The notes beneath the pieces are model-generated. The model did not search any database and was not told where the DNA came from. It saw only the letters and a list, made by a program, of their open reading frames with translations. A DNA stretch of 64,000 nt from Anadara kagoshimensis. Its lineage: Eukaryota > Mollusca > Bivalvia > Arcoida > Arcidae. Position numbers and translations under genes: made by a program. This document shows positions 11,301 to 20,425 of the stretch, piece by piece (position 1 is the stretch's first letter; each line of letters opens with the position of its first letter). The stretch covers positions 42,795,843 to 42,859,842 of the forward strand of contig CM037867.1 of assembly GCA_021292105.1 (NCBI GenBank). The letters run 5' to 3'.

Positions 11301-14300
11301 TCAAACTTTAGAATATAACGTTATTAAGATAATAAACGTAGAAAACTATATAGCAACCATGTTTTCAAAGAAGGTATTTCTTTACTTACATTTTCTGTAA
11401 CATTTAGGGCATTGTTACATGCATTGGTTTCATTTAATTTCATGTGATACTCAAATCTTTTCAATCCATGAGATTCTGCTATTTCGTTGAATTCACATTC
11501 CTCACTGGTAGCAAGAAAAATTTTGCCAATAAAGTCTTTTGGAACAGCAACTGTCATAGTGAACTGAGCGCCTTTACACAGAGCCTGAACTGAACACAAA
11601 AAAGATTAATTATTTAAATGTCTTTAGAATCGAAAATTGTTATAGTAAATAGGACAAATTGCCCAATTTAAAAACAGAAAAAAGGAAATAATATATCTTA
11701 CACATTACTATCATTAATGAAACACTGTATATTTCAAAACGTAATTTAGTTCTTAGAAAAAAAGAGATTTCCCAACTTTTGTCCAAGCACTACTGATGAT
11801 GAATTGTAATCAAAAACTGTCGTCTAATGCTGAACAATTAACAAGTATTTAGGGTGACACTTTGTAGCATATACAGATAAAAACGTCTGAAAGAAATAAT
11901 AATACAGATAAAATGACATTGGTGTAAACAAACCTCTTTCTTCTTCACAAGTAGGTCCAAAATAAGTGTGGTTACAATTACAAAGTCCCTCTCCATGACA
12001 TGTTCCTCCGTTCTGACATGGATTGTCTGCCCCTTCTGCACATATTGACGCTGTAAAAGTATATAAGATAACGTAACAAGCTAAGGAAATTTATATGATA
12101 AAATATAATAAAACGTAATATATATTCAACAATTAATAAAAATATACTTCGTTCGCTTTGTGTCGACATCTAATTTTGCTAAATTTGAACATTTCATTTA
12201 CGACAGTTCAACCTACCTTAAGGCCACCTCTAAACAAGGGCCACCTGCTTATATATGCCAGTAGAATTGTATCCCAATTGTTCTTTATTCATATTATTTG
12301 AACCTATATATAAAGGCTACTTGTCCACAAAGGCCACTTATATAAGTTTCCTCGGGTGGTCTTTATAGACAGCTTTGACTGTATATAAAAGTTAGTAGCC
12401 TACATTATATTACTGATGTGGTAAATGAAGGTAGGAAACGATTGATGTTGCTATAACACCTTAATATAGTTAGGTTTATTAGAGATATTAATCCTGTCCC
12501 ATGACATTGGATGGATCTGTAATTGCAGCACAGTTTATAAAAATGTATGAGTTACCTGTTGGAACAGAACAGTCATCACCAGTAAATTCTGCTTTACATA
12601 CACATTTCCCGGTATCTCTGTCACAGGTACCACCATTTTGACATTGGTAAGAATCCATTGCACGTCCACAGTTAAAGACTCCATTTACAACTGATAATAA
12701 TAATAATAATAATAATAATAGTAATAATAATAGACAATAAAACAGAACAAATACATATATCTGTGACTTTTTCAAAATCTTAAAGTAAAGCACCAAAAAT
12801 AAATGCAAATATACATTCTAAACATAAACAGTAATAATTAGTACTGACTGAAAGAGATTAAGACATAAGAGTTACCAAGAGGTCTAGTTTTTAGCTCACC
12901 TGAGCCAGAGGCTCAGATGAGCTATTGCAATCTATCAGCGTCCGTCGTCCATCGTTCGTCGTGCTTCGTCCGTTGTGTGTAAACTTTACATTTTAATCTT
13001 CTCCTCCAAAACTACTGGGCCAAATTTGATGAAACTACGCGATTATCATGTCTGGGTAACAGGCTTTTCAAATTATGTTCGGGGTTAGGCCACGCCCAAC
13101 AAGATGGCCACCGTTACTAAAAAAAGCAAAAAGACAAAAAAATCTTCTTCTCTGAAACCAAAAGGTGCAGGCAAATTATGATTAAATATTTAGATTCAGC
13201 ATACCTGGGAACATTAAAATTGTGTTTTTCATGAAAATTGAACGAAAAATAGGTTACGCGTTTTTTGCGTAAAATTATGTAATTTTGAAAATGAGACATT
13301 TATTGTTATAACTCAATAACGGCTGAAGATAATTGTATGGAGTTTTCACTGTTGATCTTGTCTTGCTATTTTCTTCTAAAAAATGTCAAGGTCAAAGGTC
13401 AAGGTCATGTCCCAGTTTTTGACCTTTGATAAAAAATGCTATTTTTTAATCATTTTAGATGATAATGGCATGGGATTTTCAGTTAATTGTAGGTATTGAC
13501 ATGACGATCATTTTGATACATAGATCAAGGTCATGAATTCAAAGGTCAAGGTCAAGGATGCACAACTATTACCGTTATTGTTGATTATCTGCAAAACTAT
13601 TAACTTTTTGTATAGGCATACATATTAGAATATTGTAGGTAATGGCACAATGATAATTTTGATATATAGATAAAGGTCATGGGTTCAAAGGTCAAGGTCA
13701 CAGATGCAAAAGAATACCGAAATGGTTAATTATCTAGAAAACTATTAACTTTTTGTATAGGCATGTATATTAGAATATTGTAGGAATTGATTTAACGATC
13801 ACTTTGATATATAGATTAAGGTCATGGGTTCAAAGGTCAATGTCACAGATGCAAATCAATACCAAAATGGTTAATTATCTCGAAAACTATTAACTTTTTG
13901 TATAGATATGTGTATTAGAATATTGTAGGTTTTGATTTAACGATCATTTTGATTTATAGCTTAATGCCATGGGCTCAAAGGTCAAGGTCACAGTTGCGAA
14001 AGAATACCGAAATGGTTAATTATCTCGAAAACTATAAACTTTTCGTATAAACATGTATACTAGAATATTGTAGGTTTTGATTTCACAATCATTTTGATAT
14101 ATATATTAATGTCATGCGTTCAAAGGTCAAGGTCACAGATGCGAAAAAAAACTGAAATGGTTAATTATCTCAAAAACTATAAACTTTTTGTATAGACATG
14201 TATAATACAATATTGTAGAAATTGATTTAACGATCATTTTAATATATAGATTAAGGTCATGGATTCAAAGGTCAAGGTCACAGATGTGAATGAATACCAA

Positions 14301-15506
14301 AATGGTTAATTATCTCAAAAACTATAATTTTTTTGTATAAACATGTATATTAGAATATTGTAGGAGTTGATTTAACAATCATTTTGATATATAGATTAAG
14401 GTCATGAGTTTAAAGGTCAAGGTTACAGATGGGAAATGATACTGAAATGGTTAATTATCTCGAAAACTATTAACTTTTTGTAAATGCATGTATATTCGAA
14501 TATTGTAGGTAATGGCCTAGATGAAGGTCATAGTTTTATACTTTTGTTTTTACTTTTTTAGCTGTTTTAAATAATGTATTGAAGCTAGACTATATATATA
14601 TATATATATATATCAATCATATGTAGCATTATCGGGACAAGGTATGATTAATTTGCAAAAACCCTTGCATTTAATTCTGCCTTACTGCTGAAAATAAGGA
14701 GTTTTCTTTAATAAATGTTATTGACCATTGAACCTCTGCATGAGATATGTACTTAGCCTCAGGTGAGCGTTAAGACCTATGGGCCTCTTGTTTGTTTTGT
14801 GATAACTTTTTGTGACTATTACACTTTCACTTTTCTTACATATCTAACTATTGGGTGACCAGTTTCAGAACGATTTTATTGTAATAAATGAAAGATTATA
14901 ATTTAAAACAATAAACTATAACTGTGTATATATTAATATAGTCAGGAAGTATTAATTCACTATCAATACGCGTTGAGTAGACGCTCCCTAACGTCACAAG
15001 TTACGCAGTATTTTGTAAACTAAAATTGTGTCTTAGATAAAAACTACTGGCATGAAAGAAACACTTTAAATAGTAGTACGCTTAACTGGTCGTATAGGTC
15101 AAATCGTAACAAACAGCAGGATAGGGAGACTGAAATGTTGTCAGATTAAACCGTTATAAAGGAATTTACTGATAAATTGACTTTTAAAGAAAAGCATACA
15201 GGAAAGGTTTTATTACTTCAAAATAGTGTGGTGATAGGTGACGTGGGACATTATAATGGTGTTTATTTTACTGACTGCCTAATGCATGTAGGAACAACAC
15301 AACATTGAATCATGTGCTTGATCTGAATTTGTTTGAAATATTGATGACCATAATTTAAATCTATATACAACATAAATTCCAGAAACAAATTTATCTTAAT
15401 CTATTACTTGAAGTTAAACTTATATAAAACTTGTCAACAAATTCTTTTACTTACCACTTGAGACTGACAAAAAAGTCATGAATACTATAATAAGCTTGGT
15501 AACCAT
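5145..15506 (-). CDS. EGF-like/ZP-domain membrane protein, ten coding exons, 566 aa
   Basis: Minus-strand gene assembled from exons 15506-15455, 12690-12556, 12050-11934, 11589-11390, 10472-10321, 9842-9703, 8928-8844, 8095-7897, 6828-6417 and 5353-5145. All introns are GT-AG, all phases match, and the sum is 1701 nt. Residues 1-17 are a signal peptide core. EGF-like domains span 25-58 and 66-97, six cysteines each. The ZP domain spans about 106-363: ZP-N cysteines 106, 133, 159 and 198; ZP-C cysteines 274, 295, 345, 350, 358 and 363. An Ala/Asp/Gly/Pro-rich linker follows (about 364-463), then a furin-type RRKKR (464-468), a hydrophobic patch (480-493) and a transmembrane helix (513-538). 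ZP proteins are cleaved at such sites and polymerise outside the cell. Mollusc shell-matrix EGF-ZP proteins share this plan, so a role in shell or other extracellular matrix is an inference. No frameshift or missing key cysteine was seen. Confidence 0.9.
6417..6828 (-). CDS. EGF-ZP gene, exon 9 (linker, furin site)
   Basis: Residues 361-497. It begins PDCAAGEKP with the last ZP cysteine. A low-complexity A/D/G/P linker follows, including DPAAAT units, then RRKKRST (464-470) and the hydrophobic ISGIIEVIDPI. GC content is well above the surrounding sequence. Other frames in this exon are also open for long stretches because of the repeats, but only this one matches both neighbours. Confidence 0.88.
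6721..6783 (-). repeat. 18-bp coding repeat (DPAAAT) in the EGF-ZP linker
   Basis: About 3.3 copies of an 18-bp unit (GATCCTGCAGCGGCAACG on the minus strand) encode D/N-P-A-A-A-T. The unit is a multiple of three, so copy number can change without breaking the frame. Confidence 0.9.
7897..8095 (-). CDS. EGF-ZP gene, exon 8 (ZP-C core)
   Basis: Residues 295-360, the most diagnostic ZP piece: a CPTR start, then FKFVDSDRVAFSCGVRIC and a further cysteine at 358. The acceptor is TTATAG. The donor GTAAGT leaves phase 0, which fits the exon at 6828 and not the ORF at 7205-7387. Confidence 0.92.
8844..8928 (-). CDS. EGF-ZP gene, exon 7 (ZP-C)
   Basis: An 85-nt exon, residues 267-293, with the ZP-C cysteine of LLMNCSANNT (274) and two sequons. 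The TTTTAG acceptor and GTAAGT donor are strong. It is too short to stand out as an ORF and is supported by phase and ZP pattern. Confidence 0.87.
9703..9842 (-). CDS. EGF-ZP gene, exon 6 (start of ZP-C)
   Basis: Residues 220-265, including the strand pattern VEFRFLSEKNEK and VGEKFKLLFFLDDD typical of the beginning of ZP-C. Acceptor CTTGTAG; donor CAG|GTAATT; phase 2 in, phase 1 out. Confidence 0.9.
10321..10472 (-). CDS. EGF-ZP gene, exon 5 (ZP-N, second half)
   Basis: Residues 169-218, with the fourth ZP-N cysteine at 198 (LNVRCVHR). Acceptor ATTACAG; donor AAA|GTATGT; starts in phase 0 and ends in phase 2. Confidence 0.9.
11390..11589 (-). CDS. EGF-ZP gene, exon 4 (ZP-N, first half)
   Basis: Residues 103-168, with ZP-N cysteines at 106, 133 and 159 and two N-glycosylation sequons (NET, NVT). 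It ends in phase 0 at a perfect GTAAGT donor. Confidence 0.9.
11934..12050 (-). CDS. EGF-ZP gene, exon 3 (EGF-like domain 2)
   Basis: Phase 1 to phase 1, the usual symmetry of EGF exons. Residues 66-97 carry six cysteines with CQNGGTC and CNCNHTYFGPTC. The acceptor is TTTTACAG; the donor GAG|GTTTGT is weaker than the others. Confidence 0.9.
12200..12395. repeat. Interspersed repeat shared with 55285-55425
   Basis: A segment in intron 2 of the EGF-ZP gene contains motifs such as TTAAGGCCACCTCTAAACAA, TATTTGAACCTATATATAAA and CTTTATAGACAG. The same order of motifs recurs at 55.3 kb. It looks like an old dispersed repeat; type not identified. Confidence 0.6.
12556..12690 (-). CDS. EGF-ZP gene, exon 2 (EGF-like domain 1)
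   Basis: Phase 1 to phase 1. It holds all six cysteines of an EGF-like domain (residues 25-58) with the conserved CQNGGTC. The acceptor CAG is preceded directly by a TTA microsatellite on the minus strand. The donor is CAG|GTAACT. Confidence 0.9.
12693..12733. repeat. TAA trinucleotide microsatellite
   Basis: Mostly perfect (TAA)n in the plus sense, directly abutting the splice acceptor of EGF-ZP exon 2. Confidence 0.95.
13370..14520. repeat. ~145-bp tandem repeat with TCAAGGTCA cores
   Basis: About seven diverged units, each carrying TTCAAAGGTCAAGGTCACAG or a close variant, followed by AAATGGTTAATTATCT and TTTTTGTATAGGCATGTATA. Starts of the core are spaced 144-146 bp from 13681 to 14406. 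It is the interior of the mobile element. Confidence 0.92.
14591..14613. repeat. TA dinucleotide microsatellite
   Basis: Short perfect (TA)n run near the right end of the intronic element. Confidence 0.9.
15455..15506 (-). CDS. EGF-ZP gene, coding exon 1 (signal peptide)
   Basis: ATG at 15506 in the context AAAAATGG. It encodes 17 residues (MVTKLIIVFMTFLSVSS), a typical signal-peptide core, and ends in phase 1 at a GTAAGT donor. A TTTTCAG acceptor-like site six bases upstream of the ATG (15513-15514) suggests a separate upstream non-coding exon. Confidence 0.88.
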
Positions 15507-17949
15507 TTTTATCTGAAAATAAATTGAAAAGTAATTATCAATGAGCAGGTTACTGAATATAATGTACTGTACGTGATATCAGAAAAGGGAACAGAAAAAA
15601 TGAAACGAACTGAATACAAATAAGAGAAAACATAATATTGTTTTCTGCTAAGCTAAATAACGTTTTCCTATTCAAAAGAAAAAAGTGAAGACGTCAATGG
15701 ATTCAACAACACCAAATATTAAACAAATATACAAGAATAATTTTACAATACTTGATATGAAGAATTAAGACTAGTTCTGTGCATTTGAAACTATGTCTCT
15801 AACATGGTTTTTACTTTTTCCATCATAGATAATGTATATAGTTGAACAATTATGTAGCTACATATATCATAAGTTATGTTCTTTATGTTGGCTATATTGA
15901 TATTGAATTTCATTAATTATAAAATGTTTGATGGACTTAAAAAGCTTACAATCTTAAGTTGCATTAGAGATGTCCATTAAGCAAATTACTTTGAAATTGC
16001 CAATGTTCATAAATGGTGGTCAGGGATCATATTGATTTAAGTGTACCAAGATGATGCTGAGTTAAATGCTAATATATATAATAATATAATATTTTATCAT
16101 AAGTAACATATATACCTTAATAATTAGTTAACGGTTGTTATTCATGCAAAAGATAGAACCACGCGTCAGACTGATGTCTGAAACGTAGTAGACCGTTCAC
16201 TTGTAGTATGAATGACTGAAACGTTAAAAACTGAAGATAAAAACCAGCCAACCCAAACCATGATGTCGGTCTTAGTAGTATAAGGAAATGGAATAAGACT
16301 GACATTCTGACAGAATTAACATGTTCAGATAAAATGTGTCCACCACACATATATAAAACTATGTCCTGTAATATATGTTATAGTGCTATTAAATGTCACA
16401 TATCGTGTAAACTATTTCTAAAACGTTTATACAAACGACATTATTTAACACGTGCATAATTTATTTCTAGATGAGTAGATGCTGAATTTTTTACATTCCA
16501 TTGATAAAAGAAATGGTCATATACATATAATTGTTTTCTTGGAAATACATCTAAATTTCATTTGGTTTTACGCTGTAGGTGTTTAGTTACTTTCAAAGTT
16601 TAATGAATATATGAAATTAAACCAGATGTTGTTCTATCTATCAGAAGAAATTTGTTACAGAAATACATGTACAACACAACCCAAGGATAAGAAAGTTTAC
16701 CACAAGTTAATGAAAAAACCAAACAAGGCAATAGACAACAAAGCCATTTTAGACCAGTAGCTGATTATTATGCTCCAGAATTTGGACAGAAACTTGAGTG
16801 AGAATTACACGAAGCACAAACACACTGATCTATGTTCAAATCACAATACCAAAAACGAAGTAAAACACTTAAAAACTGGTAAATTAAGTTAAATTCGAAA
16901 ACTTCCAATATGAAAGAGAGGATATTTACTCAGGATGGTAAGCTACTCTTGTCCAGGTAGCTAGTCAATAATGTTCTAAAAAGTTAATGAACCATGCAAT
17001 GGCTAATATTGTCACCCAATTTGATCGTGATTGTATCTTAGATATGAGATTTATTTCGTCACTATAAATCTATATACATAAACATATTCCATAACATGCG
17101 ACTAGCCTCTCCTCGCTGCCGTGCAAATATAAAATATGAAAATAAATATTTATTTAGTCAAAAAGCTTTTCTAAAACACAACAACAGCGTATAACCACAC
17201 AGAAATACAGAGCATTAATCACTCATTGTGATGAACTGAAAATAAATCGTGAACTAATCAGCATTTATAACTACACCTACTGTTTTTTTTTCAATATATA
17301 CATAGAAAACAGAAAGATCATATTGTAGGTTTTTATAATTACAAACTACGCATAAAATACCAAATAAACAAAAACATTGACAAAACAAACAATGGTCTTG
17401 AAAGTGACAGATGGCGGCAAACAGTCGTTATACTAAAGTTAATCACAAAAATAAATAAATAATGGACGCCCTAGGACAACGTATCTAATATTATCAGTTT
17501 TTTCTTTTAAACGATGCAACATATATCATGAACGTTAACGATTAGTAATTAAGGTAATACAAACAGCAATCTATACTCTTATGATTTAACAGGGAAAATG
17601 GCTTAGCTACTGATTGGTTCCTAAACTACCAAGTTATTTTCTCCATTCGAACTTTCGGTTATCCAAAATAAAAAGTTTATATGTAAGAAACAGCCAGGTC
17701 AATCTCATGAACACGAAACAATACAACTTAATAACCGAAACAGCAACAAAGACATGAAAATACAAAAACATATTAAGACTATAACACTCTTATGGACGGG
17801 ACTTGCAATGATACCCAGTTATGGTATTATTGAATAATTGAACGGTTAACACCTATGTCACAACCAATATTTCAGCAATTTATTTCTCATACATTTTAAG
17901 GTGCTTTCTTCATTTATACTTCAGTAATCCAATAAGGCTGTATATTAAA
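15507..17949. other. 5' flank of EGF-ZP gene; no confirmed gene
   Basis: AT-rich. A minus-strand TATATATG at about 16345-16360 followed by a CAT-free leader and a GTATAT donor-like site near 16115 could be the promoter and first non-coding exon of the EGF-ZP gene, but this is weak. At 16835-16900 a short, very diverged copy of the RT-element tail is visible (minus orientation). Nothing else recognised. Confidence 0.35.
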
Positions 17950-18235
17950 ATCAAACATACCAATTAATGTCTAAATCACAATCCAAGAGCAAAGCAAAAA
18001 CTGGTTAAACACGTGAACGTCCACCAGGGAAGTGAGGCCGGGTGCTGTGTAAAGGTAAGCATCTCCTGTTTGGCTAGCTATACCCACTACACGTGTAATC
18101 AAAATTCAGAATGGAATGAACTATGTGACCTCAAATATACCCAGGGTAATTTTGGATTCAGAAACGTCAAACTTATCTATCAACAATATTGTGATACCGG
18201 CAATAAATCCCAATTAATTGTTAAATAAGCTTGAA
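17950..18235 (-). mobile_element. Reverse-transcriptase element 3' fragment, copy B
   Basis: Minus-oriented tail of the dispersed RT family, recognised by the plus-strand motif CCACCAGGGAAGTGAGGCCG and neighbouring GGCTAGCTATACCCACTACACG. Severely 5'-truncated, with no RT residues left. Confidence 0.75.
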
Positions 18236-18419
18236 ATAATCCTTTTGTCAACAATATATTTGTAAGAAGCATGCTTCGTTGTATAAAAATTCCGCAGTGG
18301 TAACTAGCACTACCATATCGTACTAAATGTAAAACAAATACACCATAAGCACGAGAAGCGGGTATATAGCAACAAAGAAAATGAAGTTGCCAATAGAAAA
18401 TTTGAAATCATCAAATTTC

Positions 18420-19535
18420 TCATACAGCTTCAAATGTTAACTTTTTGGCGTCATAAGAATCAAAAACAAACATAAAATCATAATCCAGAAGCAAAGTAAA
18501 AACTTTGGAACTGACAAGTTACGATAGACACATGAACTTCCACCAGGGAAGTGAGGCCGGGTGCCCCGGAAGGGTAAGCATCTCCTGTTTAGCTAACTAC
18601 ACCCGCCACGTGTGTAATCAAAATTGTGTGAAAGGAACATGGAACTATGAGACGTCAAATATATCCAGGGCAATCCTAGACACAGAGACACCAAACTTAT
18701 CAACAATACTGTGATGACGGCCATGAAACTTTTTTAGGCCTTGATAAGCCTAGGCTCGCAATATCCCTGAGTCAACAATCTATTTGCAAGCAGCTTACTT
18801 CGTTGTACAAAATCCCCGTAGTGGGAACAAGCTCTACCATAGCGTATTAATTGGGAAACAAATACACCATAAGCTGGAGAAGCAGGTATTGCTGCATAAA
18901 AAAGAAAGTTGACAATAGAAAAATTGAAGTCATCACATTTGTCCTAAAGTTTCAAATGTAGCCTTTCATGTGCGTCATAATTCCGGTATAAGTCTGAATA
19001 TGAATCAGAACTTGAGGAATCAGTCGTGTCTTTTATTTCAAGCTCACTAGGATAGATGACATTTACATAGTCTCCAAATTTAGCATTGTTAAGAAACAGA
19101 ACGCCATCTATATATCTGTATGTTGAGTTGAATGATTTGGCGACAGTCTTCTCTCCAGATTTAACAAGGTACTGCATAAATTTGCTTCATAAGAATAAAG
19201 AAACAAATCAGCAAGCAATGGTGCACAGTTTGTACCCATTGATATACCGATTGTTTGCTGACGAGCTATATTAACAAACACAACAAATATGTTATCTATC
19301 AACAACTCCAACATTTTGTTGATGGTATCTTCAGTATATTTTGTTTGGAATCTGTATGATGCTTGACAAAATAACCAGAATCCCTGTTCAGCACCAGATA
19401 TTTGCATCTTGGCTTACCGTTTTTGTAAAAGAAAGACAAGTGAATAATTTCTTTAAGACGTTCTTTCAATTTAGGATGAGGGATAGTGGTGTTTAGTGTA
19501 GAAAAATCTAATATTTTTATACTTTTTACATGAGA
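18420..19535 (-). mobile_element. Reverse-transcriptase element, longest copy (C)
   Basis: About 1.1 kb in minus orientation. The polymerase palm is recognisable in pieces: IGISMGTNCAPLLADLFL (about 19190-19255) and, after a frameshift near 19185, YRYIDGVLFLNN with YPSELEIKDTT. The catalytic YxDD appears as YIDG, so a key aspartate is lost. The 3' tail matches the other copies. Pseudogene of a Penelope-like or allied retroelement; no endonuclease domain is visible. Confidence 0.8.
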
Positions 19536-19539
19536 TAAA

Positions 19540-19960
19540 GTATAAGCTTAAAGATGAAGATAAACTTGGAAAATTAGTTGTATGTCTATTTCCAGCTCAC
19601 TGGGATAGATGAAATTCACATTTTTCCCTGCAAAGTTGGGATTATATAGAGAGAGAACACCATACATATATCTGCATGTGGAGTTGAGTGATTTAGTGAA
19701 AGTCTTCTCTCCATACTCAATCAGGTTATACATAATTTCTGCTTAATACAAATAATTAAACAAGTTATCAAGCTATGATGCACCGTTTGTGTCCATTGGT
19801 ATACCAATTGTTTGTTGGAAAAGTATATTGCTAAACACAACAAATATGTTGTACATAAAAACCTTTAACATTTGTATGGTATCTTCAGTATATTTATAAT
19901 GGATTCTGTATGATGCTTGACAAAATTAATTTAACTTGGTCCTGTTAATATATATATTTT
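19540..19960 (-). mobile_element. Reverse-transcriptase element fragment, copy D
   Basis: A second copy of the same palm region lies directly beyond copy C. The minus strand encodes YMYGVLSLYNPNFAG and IYPSELEID, then breaks. YxDD has decayed to YMYG. It may be a tandem or nested insertion. Confidence 0.7.
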
Positions 19961-20369
19961 TTGTGAACCTGTAATTTATTTCTATGATGATCTTTAAAAG
20001 TTAGGGGACGTCTAGTCTAACATATTCTCTGTGCCTTTGGTTGATGTACGTACTATCATTCTTAATCTGTTAACATTATAATCTCCAGCATTTATAAATT
20101 CAATTTTAGTTTTATTGTATCTAATATATACATCCTAATTACAAATACAAATAAGTTGTAATAAACGTCAATGAGTCATTTCCCTTTCTGGTATTTCTTA
20201 AGAACCTAGAGTGTCGCTTTTATATAGTCGAAATTAAATGTTGCTACATTTAAACAAATTCCAGACAAGTTTGAAATGTTTAATATAGAATGTAAGTGAC
20301 CCTACGGAGGATGATTGCTATTTGGAAATGCCACTAAAATTCCTTTTTTACTTTTAAAATGATATAACA

Positions 20370-20425
<56 letters not shown>

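Larger units (their letters stand above)
12890..14797. mobile_element. Interspersed element with inverted GCTCACCTGAG ends, in EGF-ZP intron 1
   Basis: GCTCACCTGAG (12894-12904) and its exact inverse CTCAGGTGAGC (14758-14768) bracket about 1.9 kb. The left end also forms a 13-bp near-perfect hairpin (GCTCACCTGAGCC / GGCTCAGATGAGC). Past the right motif is ACCTATGGGCCTCTTGTTTG, an end I associate from memory with a repeat common in bivalve genomes. The interior holds the 145-bp array and no coding region, so it is non-autonomous. Superfamily not determined; no target-site duplication was identified. Confidence 0.7.
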
